NCBI RefSeq assembly: GCF_900187945.1
Contig: NZ_FYEH01000002.1
Location: 353,376 to 417,375, forward strand
Source: Arboricoccus pini
Lineage (GTDB): Bacteria > Pseudomonadota > Alphaproteobacteria > Geminicoccales > Geminicoccaceae
Length of the DNA: 64,000 nt
Direction: 5' to 3'
Below the pieces are notes generated by a model. It made no database searches and was not told the DNA's origin. It saw only the letters and a list, made by a program, of their open reading frames with translations. Below, piece by piece: positions 1 through 7,512 of the stretch; position 1 is the stretch's first letter; the number at the start of each line of letters is the position of its first letter. A program made the translations under genes and the position numbers.

Positions 1-175
1 GGCCGAAAAGGGAAGCCGGAAGCGTGCCTGGATATGGCGCTCCAGCCGGCGCTGCCCCCGCAACTGTAAAGGGTCATGTCCCGCCCTTTCCTGCGCCACT
101 GGCGGCCCTGGCCGCTGGGAAGGCCGGGCAGGACAACGAGGCCCTGAGCCAGGAGACCTGCCGTCGCAGCTTGAC
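1..175 (+). promoter_or_regulatory. Cobalamin (B12) riboswitch, 5' end cut by window edge
   Basis: The leader carries the conserved blocks of the cobalamin riboswitch in the right order: CCCCGCAACTGTAA at about 55-68, GCCACTGG at about 95-102, CTGGGAAGGC at about 114-123, and GCCAGGAGACCTGCC at about 148-162. It lies directly upstream of a cobW-type gene on the same strand. Between the aptamer and the start codon an inverted repeat, CCCGGG at 188-193 and CCCGGG at 202-207, sits immediately before the ribosome binding site GGAG (210-213). A translational, RBS-sequestering switch is therefore a reasonable reading. The first helix probably begins just outside the window. Confidence 0.9.
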
Positions 176-220
176 GTCCACCAGCAACCCGGGCGGGGTG
201 TCCCGGGCAGGAGAAAATGC

Positions 221-1267
221 ATGAAAATTCCGGCAACGATCGTTACCGGCTTCCTTGGCGCCGGCAAGACGAGTCTCATCCGCCATCTCCTGGCCAACGT
301 GCGGGGCCGCCCCCTTGCCCTGATCATCAACGAGTTCGGAGATATCGGCGCCGATCGGGAGATCATCAAAGGCTGCGGCATCGCCGAATGCGACGAGACG
401 GACGTCATCGAGCTTGCCAATGGCTGCATCTGCTGCACCGTGGCCGACGATTTCCTGCCGGCGATGCGCCAGATCCTGGCGCGGGAACCGAAGCCCGATC
501 ACATCATCATAGAGACCTCGGGCCTGGCGCTGCCCAAACCGCTGGTCAAGGCGTTTGCCTGGCCGGCCGTACGGAACGCCGTGACCGTCGACGGCGTCGT
601 CGTCCTGGCCGATGCCGCGGCGGTCCTTGCCGGCCGCTTCGCGCATGATCCGGCGGCCCTGGCCGACCAGCGCGCCGCCGATCCTTCGCTCGATCACGAC
701 AGCCCGCTTGAGGAACTCTTCGAGGAACAGCTCCTCTGTGGCGATCTCGTCGTGCTCAACAAGCAGGATCAGGTGGGCGCCGGTGATCGGCCGGCGATCG
801 AGGCTCTGGTGCGGCCTTATCTGCGCCCGGGCGTGGGGCTGCTCTGGGCGGAGGGCGGCAAGATAGATCCGGTGGTAGCGCTTGGCCTGGGCATCGGCGC
901 CGAGGACGATCTTGAGAGCCGCCCCTCGCACCATGATGACGGCCAGGATCACGACCATGACGAGTTCGACAGCTTCGTCCTACAGGTCCCCTCGATCGCC
1001 GATCCCGCCCTTATCGAGACGCGGCTCAAGGTCGCGATCGCGCGCTTCGACATTCTCCGCGTGAAGGGCTTCCTCGCGGTCGATGGCCGGCCGCTCCGCC
1101 ACGTCGTCCAGGCGGTGGGCCAGCGCCTCGAGCGCTATTACGACCGTCCCTGGCGACCGGACGAGGCACGCCAGGGCGGTCTCGTCGTCATCGGCCAGCG
1201 GGGGACGGCAGGCGGCCTGGATCGCGCCAGCATCGCCCGGATGGTGCTGGACGGTCTGCCGGCCTGA
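221..1267 (+). CDS. cobW: CobW/COG0523-family GTP-dependent metal chaperone
   Basis: This 348-residue G3E-family GTPase has Walker A GFLGAGKTS at residues 10-18, the metal-binding GCICC motif near residues 68-72, and NKQD for guanine specificity near residue 181. A histidine/aspartate-rich metal-binding stretch (SHHDDGQDHDHDEFD) lies near 236-250, before the C-terminal CobW_C domain. Family members deliver metal ions by GTP-driven conformational change. The cobalamin riboswitch immediately upstream argues for a role in cobalt/B12 homeostasis rather than zinc. The ATG follows a GGAG sequence at 210-213. The gene is first in an apparent operon with the DUF1289 and DUF1330 genes downstream. The family is certain; the cobalt assignment rests on the riboswitch. 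Confidence 0.9.
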   Translation: MKIPATIVTGFLGAGKTSLIRHLLANVRGRPLALIINEFGDIGADREIIKGCGIAECDETDVIELANGCICCTVADDFLPAMRQILAREPKPDHIIIETSGLALPKPLVKAFAWPAVRNAVTVDGVVVLADAAAVLAGRFAHDPAALADQRAADPSLDHDSPLEELFEEQLLCGDLVVLNKQDQVGAGDRPAIEALVRPYLRPGVGLLWAEGGKIDPVVALGLGIGAEDDLESRPSHHDDGQDHDHDEFDSFVLQVPSIADPALIETRLKVAIARFDILRVKGFLAVDGRPLRHVVQAVGQRLERYYDRPWRPDEARQGGLVVIGQRGTAGGLDRASIARMVLDGLPA

Positions 1268-1277
1268 GCCGCAGCAC

Positions 1278-2177
1278 TTGAGCCTCATCCCCTCACCCTG
1301 CACCGGGATCTGCGCGCTCGACCCGGCGACGGGCTGGTGCCGTGGCTGCGCCCGGACGGCCGACGAGATCACCGCCTGGCCCGGCCTTAGGCCGCCCGCC
1401 CAGGCGGCGATCTGGGCGGATTTGCCTGACCGCCGCGCGATCCTTCGCATGCCCTTCGAGCTCCTGCCCTGGACGGGAGCTTCCTTGCTCCGGCGGCTGG
1501 CCGAAAGCGGGCGCTCCTTTGCCTGCAGCATGGGGACGACCGGGGCCGTGGCCGAATTCGTGCCCGACGACGCGACCCGGCTGGAGATGCAAGACGACAG
1601 GCTGGGCGCGCGTGCCACCGATGGAGCGTTGCTGCTGGAAGACCGGCCTGGCATGCGCGCTTTCGCCGTTAGCCTGGAGAGCGGCGCCGAGGCCGTGGTC
1701 CTGGCTTTGCATCGTGCCCGACTCAAGGTCGTTCACCCTGACTGCGTCACTCGGCTCGGACCGGACGACATGGCCTTGATGCCGGGCGAGAATGACTGCG
1801 AACTGATCGACCTGGGGCTGGGTCGCCGGACCTGCCGGTTTTGCGTCAGAACCAAGGAGCCCCATCTTCTGGAGGAAGCATCTCTCGCGGCCGGGCGACA
1901 GTGGCAGGACAAGACGCATCGTCTGGTCCCTCTGCTTCTCGCTGCCAGCCCCACCCGCGTCCTCCTCGGGCCGTTTGGTCGCATTGAGGTCAAAGGACCG
2001 ATCGGCCGGCAGGGAGTGGGCTCCCGCACGCATCTGCTGCCACCATTGCTTGAACGTGGCCAGGATCTGGGGCCAGGCTCGGGCCTGCCGCCCGATTACA
2101 TTGCCTTGGCCATCCTGCACGGCGGTCCCAACACCCTCTTGCCGCCCTGCAATACGCGCGCCTTACTGAGCGTTTGA
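1278..2177 (+). CDS. DUF1289-containing protein with a ~260-residue extension
   Basis: The frame starts at a TTG 10 bp after cobW. Its first residues form a DUF1289 signature: Cys8, Cys12, Cys21 and Cys24 in PCTGIC...GWCRGCARTADEI, followed by W33. That is a small four-cysteine, probably metal-binding module, normally found as a stand-alone protein of 60-80 residues. Here it is fused to roughly 260 further residues of no family I recognise, which contain another cysteine pair (RRTCRFCVRT). The frame could be extended upstream into cobW, but DUF1289 proteins begin just before the first cysteine, so the TTG is preferred. Co-transcription under the B12 riboswitch suggests a cobalt- or corrinoid-related role; that is inference. 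Confidence 0.72.
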   Translation: MSLIPSPCTGICALDPATGWCRGCARTADEITAWPGLRPPAQAAIWADLPDRRAILRMPFELLPWTGASLLRRLAESGRSFACSMGTTGAVAEFVPDDATRLEMQDDRLGARATDGALLLEDRPGMRAFAVSLESGAEAVVLALHRARLKVVHPDCVTRLGPDDMALMPGENDCELIDLGLGRRTCRFCVRTKEPHLLEEASLAAGRQWQDKTHRLVPLLLAASPTRVLLGPFGRIEVKGPIGRQGVGSRTHLLPPLLERGQDLGPGSGLPPDYIALAILHGGPNTLLPPCNTRALLSV

Positions 2178-2199
2178 TCAACGGCGGAAAGAATTCCCT

Positions 2200-2520
2200 A
2201 TGACCAAGGCATACTGGCTGGCCCAGGTCGATGTGGCCGACGCTGAGGCCTACAAGGCCTATATTACCGCCAATGCGGTTGCATTTCGCAAATATGGCGC
2301 CCGCTTCCTGGTCCGCAGCGGCACGGCACGGGTCGTCGAAGGGCAGGCGCGAGGGCGCACCGTCGTCATCGAATTTCCCGATATCGCTGCCGCCAATGCC
2401 TGCTATGGGTCGCCCGAGTACCAAGCGGCCATAGCTCTGCGCCGGCCCGTTTCCACGGCCGACGTCCTGATCGTCGAGGGCTATGATGGCCCCCAGCCAG
2501 CAGACCGGGCGGCAGGCTGA
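2200..2520 (+). CDS. DUF1330 domain protein (dimeric alpha/beta-barrel)
   Basis: The 106-residue product has the DUF1330 pattern throughout: AYWLAQVDVADAEAYKAY near the N-terminus, then ARFLVRSG, VVIEFPDIAAANACYGSPEYQ and a C-terminal VLIVEGYDG. Members adopt a ferredoxin-like dimeric alpha/beta-barrel fold; their biochemical function is mostly unknown. The start is 22 bp after the preceding stop, so it is probably the last gene of the riboswitch-controlled operon. The length is typical of the family and it has no signal peptide or membrane segment. Confidence 0.82.
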   Translation: MTKAYWLAQVDVADAEAYKAYITANAVAFRKYGARFLVRSGTARVVEGQARGRTVVIEFPDIAAANACYGSPEYQAAIALRRPVSTADVLIVEGYDGPQPADRAAG

Positions 2521-2643
2521 CCCTGCTTGCCCCGGCACATGATGGGGCCCGCAGCGCCTGAGGAATGGCGGCGCGACCGAAGCCGCGCCGCCGGAACCGG
2601 ACCGCAGCAAACGCTCCAGGCACCTTCCAAAACGGAACTATAA

Positions 2644-2673
2644 CCTAATTGATGAGTCAATCAATAGGGTTTT
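2644..2673. terminator. Weak convergent terminator-like hairpin
   Basis: Stem ATTGAT (2648-2653) and ATCAAT (2660-2665), extended by CCT/AGG with one bulged A, is followed on the plus strand by GTTTT. It lies between two convergent genes, the DUF1330 gene and ilvA. The U-tract is short, so termination is plausible but unproven. Confidence 0.4.
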
Positions 2674-2680
2674 GGCGGCC

Positions 2681-4276
2681 TCATGAGGCCGGGGAAGCGC
2701 CAAGAAACAGGGCATAGGCCGGATTGTCGGTCTCGTCGCTGTAGGGATAGGCTAGGCGCTCCAGATAGGTGGCAAAGCTGGCCTCCTCGCCGGGCGGGAT
2801 CTGGATGCCGGCCAGGACGCGGCCGTAATCCGCACCCTGGTTGCGATAATGAAAAAGCGTAATGTTCCAGCTGGCGGACATGCCCTCGAGAAACTTCATG
2901 AGGGCGCCCGGCCGCTCAGGAAACTGGAATCGATAGATGCGCTCGTGTGCGATGCCTTCTACGCGACCACCAACCATGTAGCGGGCATGAACCTTGGCCA
3001 TCTCATTGTCGCTGAGATCGACGACGGAATAGCCTTCCGCCCTTAGGGCCTGGGCAATCTCGCGCCCCTCGGCCAAGCCTTTGTTCAGAGCCACGCCCAG
3101 GAAGATCTGCGCCTGCGAGCCGCCGGCGAAGCGATAATTGAACTCGGTAACCGCGCGCCGACCGAGGGACTGGATCAACCGTCGATAGCTGCCCGGCTGC
3201 TCGGGGATGCCGACCGCCAGGAGGGCCTCGCGATGCTCGCCGATCTCGGCTCTCTCGGCGATGTGCCGCAGGCGATCGAAATTGAGATTGGCGCCGCTAT
3301 TGATGGCGATCAGCGCGCCTGGCACGGTCCCTTCCCGCTCGCGGTATTTCTTGAGCCCAGCCAGGCCCAGCGCGCCCGAAGGCTCGGCGATCGAACGGGT
3401 CTCGTCGAAAATGTCCTTGATGGCGGCGCAGACCGCATCGGTATCGACCGTGATGATCTCGTCGAGAAGCAGGCGGCAGAGCTTGAACGTCTCCGCGCCG
3501 ACTCGTCGGACGGCCACGCCGTCGGCAAAAAGCCCCACCTGATCGAGCGTCACCTGGGCATCCGCCTGGATAGCCGCCTGCATGCTGGCTGCATCATCAG
3601 GCTCGACACCGATAATGCGGGTCTCGGGACGGAGAAACTTGACGTAGGCAGCGATGCCGGCCGCCAATCCGCCGCCGCCGATCGGCACGAAGATCGCTGC
3701 GATTGGAGCGGTGTGCTGGCGCAGGATCTCCATGCCGATCGTGCCCTGGCCGGCAATGACGTCGGGATCGTCGAAGGGGGGGATGAAAGTGAGGCTTTCG
3801 GCTGCGGCGATCTTTCGCGCATGCGCTGCCGCCTCGTCATAGCCATCGCCATGCAGGACGACCTCGCCACCAAGGGCGGCCACGGCCTGCACCTTGATGC
3901 CAGGCGTGGTGAGCGGCATGACGATAACGGCCCGGCCGCCGAGCCGGCTGGCGGCCAGGGCCACGCCTTGGGCGTGGTTGCCGGCCGAGGCGCAAATCAC
4001 TCCGCGGCCGAGGCTGTCGGCATCAAGGTTCGCCATCTTGTTGTAGGCGCCGCGCAGCTTGAAGGAGAAGACCTGCTGCAGGTCCTCGCGCTTCAAGAAA
4101 ATGTCAGCATCCAGGCGTCCGGAGAGCTTTTCCAGCCGGTCGAGCGGTGATTCGATCGCGACGTCATAGACGCGGGCAGCCAGAATACGGCGCACATAGG
4201 CAGCGATCAGGTCCGCCGCTTCGTCCAGATCGGCAGGCACGCCATCGGCGTGCGATTTCTGCAGGGCATTCACCAT
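2681..4276 (-). CDS. ilvA: Threonine ammonia-lyase, biosynthetic type (long, two ACT-like domains)
   Basis: This 531-residue fold-type II PLP enzyme deaminates threonine to 2-oxobutyrate, the first committed step of isoleucine synthesis. The PLP lysine is K73 in SFKLRGAYNK, with the glycine-rich phosphate loop GGGGLAAGIAAY further on. After about residue 325 come two ACT-like regulatory repeats, one opening with LLAVGIPEQPGSYRRLIQSL and one containing FQFPERPGALMKFLEGM. This is the arrangement of the isoleucine-inhibited biosynthetic enzyme, and the length matches (about 500-530). It is a single gene; the genes on either side read in the opposite direction. Confidence 0.95.
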   Translation of the reverse strand: MVNALQKSHADGVPADLDEAADLIAAYVRRILAARVYDVAIESPLDRLEKLSGRLDADIFLKREDLQQVFSFKLRGAYNKMANLDADSLGRGVICASAGNHAQGVALAASRLGGRAVIVMPLTTPGIKVQAVAALGGEVVLHGDGYDEAAAHARKIAAAESLTFIPPFDDPDVIAGQGTIGMEILRQHTAPIAAIFVPIGGGGLAAGIAAYVKFLRPETRIIGVEPDDAASMQAAIQADAQVTLDQVGLFADGVAVRRVGAETFKLCRLLLDEIITVDTDAVCAAIKDIFDETRSIAEPSGALGLAGLKKYREREGTVPGALIAINSGANLNFDRLRHIAERAEIGEHREALLAVGIPEQPGSYRRLIQSLGRRAVTEFNYRFAGGSQAQIFLGVALNKGLAEGREIAQALRAEGYSVVDLSDNEMAKVHARYMVGGRVEGIAHERIYRFQFPERPGALMKFLEGMSASWNITLFHYRNQGADYGRVLAGIQIPPGEEASFATYLERLAYPYSDETDNPAYALFLGASPAS

Positions 4277-4444
4277 CGATCGACTACTTCGTTACTGGAG
4301 ATCGGAACGGGCGTTCTAGCCGCTGGCGGCCGAGCGGCCAATGCGCGTTTGGGCCGGCCACTTTCCGGCTATACGACGGGCCTCAGGATCACGGTATGGC
4401 ATGGGATTTGCTTCCGCCTGACCAGCCCCTCCGGGCGGCCCTGC

Positions 4445-4473
4445 TTGACGACTTATTATTTGTCTATCAGAAT
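4445..4473 (+). promoter_or_regulatory. Sigma-70-like promoter candidate
   Basis: TTGACG (4445-4450) and CAGAAT (4468-4473) are separated by exactly 17 bp in a locally AT-rich stretch. The candidate lies 22 bp before the ATG of the small membrane protein gene. Confidence 0.5.
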
Positions 4474-4495
4474 TGTCGTGTTTGGCAGCCAGACG

Positions 4496-4672
4496 ATGGA
4501 GACGAAGATGTCTATCTTATCCGGCGGTGAGTTCGAAAGCCTCGTCATGCTCGTCCTCCTCATTCTGACGACGGGTGCCGCTGTTATTCTCAGCCTGACC
4601 GACTCGCGGCTTGCCCCAGAGGTTGAAACGCCGCCCACCGATTCGCATTTCCTCTCGGGTCGTCGCTACTAA
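4496..4672 (+). CDS. Small single-pass membrane protein, unknown function
   Basis: The 58-residue frame (ATG at 4496; a second ATG at 4508 would give 54 residues) encodes one clear hydrophobic segment, LVMLVLLILTTGAAVILSL, and then a polar tail ending in arginines and tyrosine. No family is recognised. A good promoter candidate lies just upstream, and the stop is 31 bp before the flavin reductase gene, so the two may be co-transcribed. The frame extends upstream, but that part reads as non-coding. Existence is moderately supported; no function can be assigned. Confidence 0.45.
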   Translation: METKMSILSGGEFESLVMLVLLILTTGAAVILSLTDSRLAPEVETPPTDSHFLSGRRY

Positions 4673-4703
4673 ACGCAACCCTTTCATTTTCTCTGGCGAT
4701 TTC

Positions 4704-5213
4704 ATGACCACGCAGACGCTCGAGCGCAAAACCGGCTTGCTGGCCGCCGATAAGGATCTTTTCAAGCAGGTAGCCGGGCACTGGGTAAGTGGTGTGGCCA
4801 TCATCACGACGATCGACGCCCAGGATCGTCCCTTCGGGCTTACGATGAGCGCCGTGACGTCGCTCTCGCTCGACCCGATGCAGTTCCTGATAGCCGTCGA
4901 CAAGCGCTCGACCTCGCTGCCGGCACTGCATGAAAGCCGCAAGTTCTGCATCAATTTCCTTTCGGCCGGGCAGCGCGACGTTGCGATGCGGTTCGCCGGC
5001 AAGAGCCAGGACAAGTTCAGCGAGACGCCGCATGTGCGCAGCATCGACCGACTTCCCGTGATCACGGGCAATCTCGCGACCTTGATCTGCGACGCCGCCG
5101 AGATCCTGCCTGGTGGCGATCACGACATCATCATCGGCGATGTCCGCCATATCGAGGTGCTGGGCGGCGAGCCGATGGTCCATTTCCGTGGCGCATTTCG
5201 CGACCTAGCTTGA
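4704..5213 (+). CDS. Flavin reductase family protein (RutF/HpaC-like)
   Basis: This 169-residue protein has the split-barrel flavin-binding fold of short-chain NAD(P)H:flavin oxidoreductases: HWVSGVAIITTIDAQ, then GLTMSAVTSLSLDPMQFLIAV and FCINFLSAGQ. Such proteins supply reduced FMN/FAD to two-component monooxygenases. The ATG at 4704 is chosen because family homology starts a few residues later; the frame is open further upstream. The stop almost abuts the RibBA-like gene (ATG 5216), so the two are very likely co-transcribed, a flavin-using gene next to a riboflavin-pathway homologue. The partner oxygenase is not in the window. Confidence 0.87.
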   Translation: MTTQTLERKTGLLAADKDLFKQVAGHWVSGVAIITTIDAQDRPFGLTMSAVTSLSLDPMQFLIAVDKRSTSLPALHESRKFCINFLSAGQRDVAMRFAGKSQDKFSETPHVRSIDRLPVITGNLATLICDAAEILPGGDHDIIIGDVRHIEVLGGEPMVHFRGAFRDLA

Positions 5214-5215
5214 CC

Positions 5216-6337
5216 ATGCTGGAAGCCGGAAGCGGCGCGGACCACCTGGATCGGCCGACCCATCCGGGCGTCGTTCGGCACGCGATCGAGGGTCTGACGA
5301 CGACCGAGCAGCTCCTGGTCGAGGCCCGCGCCGGGCGGATGGTCATTCTCGTCGATGACGAGACCGCGAAGGGTCGAGGGGCGCTCATCATTCCAGCGGA
5401 TGCGGCATCGGATTCGACCGTCACCTTCATGGCGATGCACGGTCGGGGGCTGATCTGCCTGGCATTGACCGAGGCGCGCTGCCGGGCTCTGCGGCTGGAG
5501 CGGCAGCCGCAACGGCGAGCCAACGGCCTGAATAGCGCCTTTACCGTCAGCATCGAGGCCAGGACGGGCGTGTCGACTGGGATATCTGCGGCCGATCGGG
5601 CACGCACCATCGCCGTTGCGATCGATCGAGCGGCCACCCAATCGGACTTGGTCTCGCCGGGCCATGTGTTTCCGCTGGCGGCCAAGGAAGGCGGTGTCCT
5701 GGCGCGCGAGGGCAGCCCCGAGGCGGCCGTGGATCTGGCGCGGCTCGCTGGCCGCGACCCGTCGGGCGTGATCTGTGAGGTCATGACCGATGATGGTGAC
5801 ATGGCCACATTGCCCGATCTTTTAGCGTTCGGTGCCCGTCACGGGATCAAGATTGGCTCGATTGCTGACTTGGTCGCATACCGGCTGCATCGTGACCGGA
5901 TCGTCGAGCCAGTGGCGGCCCTGCCCTTCGCCAGCCGGCATGGCGGCCACTTCGAACTGCATGTCTTCGCCGACCGCGTGAGCGGCAAGGAGCATCTGGC
6001 CTTGGTCACGGGCGATGTCGCAGGTGGCGTGCCAGTGCCGGTCGGCTCCCATGACGTCGATCTGCTGGCGGACGTGCTGGGCGGTGACCGGCCGACGCGC
6101 GAGACCCCGACGCTGCCCGCGACCATGGCGGAGATGGCCGAGGCGGGACGCGGCGTGATCATTCTCGTCGATGCGGATATCGACGGTGGCCCGCCGCGGG
6201 AAGAAGGCGACCATCCGCGACTCCATGCGATCGGCGCACAAATTCTGTGCGAACTCGGCATCCGGGATATTTTGCCTCGAGCACTGAGCGAGCGGCATCA
6301 ATTGGCGTGCCAGCGCCGCGGCCTGCGGCTCGTCTAA
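5216..6337 (+). CDS. Degenerate RibBA homologue (DHBP-synthase-like plus GTP-cyclohydrolase-II-like domains)
   Basis: The 373-residue product is clearly derived from the bifunctional riboflavin enzyme RibBA. The DHBP-synthase half keeps FMAMHGRGLICLALT, GVSTGISAADRARTI and SPGHVFPLAAKEGGVLAREG. However, the acidic metal-binding loop normally read as DDExRENEGD is DDETAKGRGALI here, and the usual GHTEA is GSPEA, so the catalytic acids and histidine are absent. The C-terminal half aligns with GTP cyclohydrolase II (GHFELHVF..., final GAQILCELGIRDILP) but has lost the zinc cysteines of SECLTGDVFGSLRCDCG and the EGRG motif. It is probably not a working riboflavin enzyme. It may be a flavin-pathway regulator or binding protein; that is inference. 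A TTG at 5210 is an alternative start. Confidence 0.78.
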   Translation: MLEAGSGADHLDRPTHPGVVRHAIEGLTTTEQLLVEARAGRMVILVDDETAKGRGALIIPADAASDSTVTFMAMHGRGLICLALTEARCRALRLERQPQRRANGLNSAFTVSIEARTGVSTGISAADRARTIAVAIDRAATQSDLVSPGHVFPLAAKEGGVLAREGSPEAAVDLARLAGRDPSGVICEVMTDDGDMATLPDLLAFGARHGIKIGSIADLVAYRLHRDRIVEPVAALPFASRHGGHFELHVFADRVSGKEHLALVTGDVAGGVPVPVGSHDVDLLADVLGGDRPTRETPTLPATMAEMAEAGRGVIILVDADIDGGPPREEGDHPRLHAIGAQILCELGIRDILPRALSERHQLACQRRGLRLV

Positions 6338-6393
6338 AGCGCGGTGGTCAGCTAAGAAGTCTGTCCGCGAGCCACGGGACGAAAGAGACCAGG

Positions 6394-6879
6394 ATGAGGT
6401 TTGCCGCGAGCGCTCTTGAGACCGACGACAAGCCCACCTTCTACGCAGATCTCGGCCGCCAGCTTTCGGCCCTGATTGACGGCGAGACGGATCGCATTGC
6501 CAATTTGGCCAATGCGGCAGCACTGATCCACGATCAGGTCCCGGACCTGAACTGGTCGGGTTTCTATCTGCTGCAGGGCGAGGAACTCGTGCTGGGCCCC
6601 TTCCAGGGCAAGCCCGCGTGTGTCCGCATCCCGCTTGGCCAAGGCGTATGCGGTACCGCCGCCGCGTCACGCCAGACCCTGCGTGTGGCCGACGTGCATA
6701 CCTTTCCAGGTCATATCGCCTGCGATACGCGATCCCGCGCGGAGCTTGTCGTGCCGCTGATCGCCGGCGACCGGCTTCTCGGCGTGCTCGACTTGGATAG
6801 TCCGACCGCGGCACGCTTCGATTGTGAGGATGAGACGGGCCTGCAACACCTGGCCGACCTCCTGGCCCAGCATCTTTAG
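6394..6879 (+). CDS. msrC: Free methionine-(R)-sulfoxide reductase (GAF domain, fRMsr)
   Basis: This 161-residue single GAF-domain protein has the three fRMsr cysteines: C76 (KPACVRIPLG), C86 (GQGVCGTAA) and C110 (GHIACDTRSRAELVVP). It reduces free methionine-R-sulfoxide in the cytoplasm with thioredoxin as electron donor. The length and motif spacing match the family. The ATG at 6394 has AGG just upstream, and homology begins at the YADL segment; the longer open frame upstream overlaps the previous gene and is not supported. It sits 56 bp after the RibBA-like gene and could share its transcript. Confidence 0.9.
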   Translation: MRFAASALETDDKPTFYADLGRQLSALIDGETDRIANLANAAALIHDQVPDLNWSGFYLLQGEELVLGPFQGKPACVRIPLGQGVCGTAAASRQTLRVADVHTFPGHIACDTRSRAELVVPLIAGDRLLGVLDLDSPTAARFDCEDETGLQHLADLLAQHL

Positions 6880-6986
6880 TTGCCGATTGACACCACTGCG
6901 CGAATTTTGCAGCAAATTTATACATCGTTAGGCAAGTTCGTGTAGATGTCGGGACACCGGCAGCAAGAAGGGCGAGCGAGGCGGCG

Positions 6987-7496
6987 ATGAATAGGCGTTT
7001 GTTCCTTGGACTGGGCGCCTATGCGGCCAGCGGGACATCCGACATGGTCGAGACCGCCAGGATACAGGAAGAAATTCCCGGACACCTTGTCATACGTGGC
7101 GCGATTGATGCCGCTTTGGGCGGCGAGACCATCTACGAACTCCCTCGGCTGCAACAGCTACCATCGGTATCGTTCAAGACCATCACACCCTGGACCACCG
7201 GGGCACATACCTTCAAAGGCGTCAACCTGAAGACGCTAATGGCGGCGGTCGGCGCACGCGGCTCAATAGTTCGGGCAACAGCGCTCAACGATTACGCGAT
7301 CACGATCGATCTCAGTGACTCGGCCGCGAGCCTAGCGATCGTGGCCTACGAGGAGGACGGCCAGCCGATCCGCGTTCGCGACAAGGGTCCACTTTGGATC
7401 CTATTTCCTTTCAGCGATCATCCAGAACTGCTGACTGATCGCGTCGAGGGCTGGTCGATCTGGCAGCTCGACGCGATCGAGGTTCTGGCGCCATGA
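6987..7496 (+). CDS. SUOX-fold (oxidoreductase molybdopterin-binding-like) exported protein, no cysteine
   Basis: This 169-residue protein begins MNRRLFLGLG, a twin-arginine-like export start. It continues with the small SUOX/PF00174-like pattern: FKTITPWTTGAHTFKGVNL, ATALNDYAITIDLSDS, VRDKGPLWILFPFSDHPEL, WSIWQLDAIEV. True sulfite-oxidase-type enzymes coordinate molybdenum with a cysteine; this sequence has no cysteine at all, so Mo catalysis is unlikely. The stop is only 16 bp before the c-di-GMP gene. A periplasmic sensing or accessory partner for that protein's extracytoplasmic domain is the best guess (inference from adjacency). Confidence 0.75.
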   Translation: MNRRLFLGLGAYAASGTSDMVETARIQEEIPGHLVIRGAIDAALGGETIYELPRLQQLPSVSFKTITPWTTGAHTFKGVNLKTLMAAVGARGSIVRATALNDYAITIDLSDSAASLAIVAYEEDGQPIRVRDKGPLWILFPFSDHPELLTDRVEGWSIWQLDAIEVLAP

Positions 7497-7512
7497 TCGC
7501 CCTGGCCGTATC

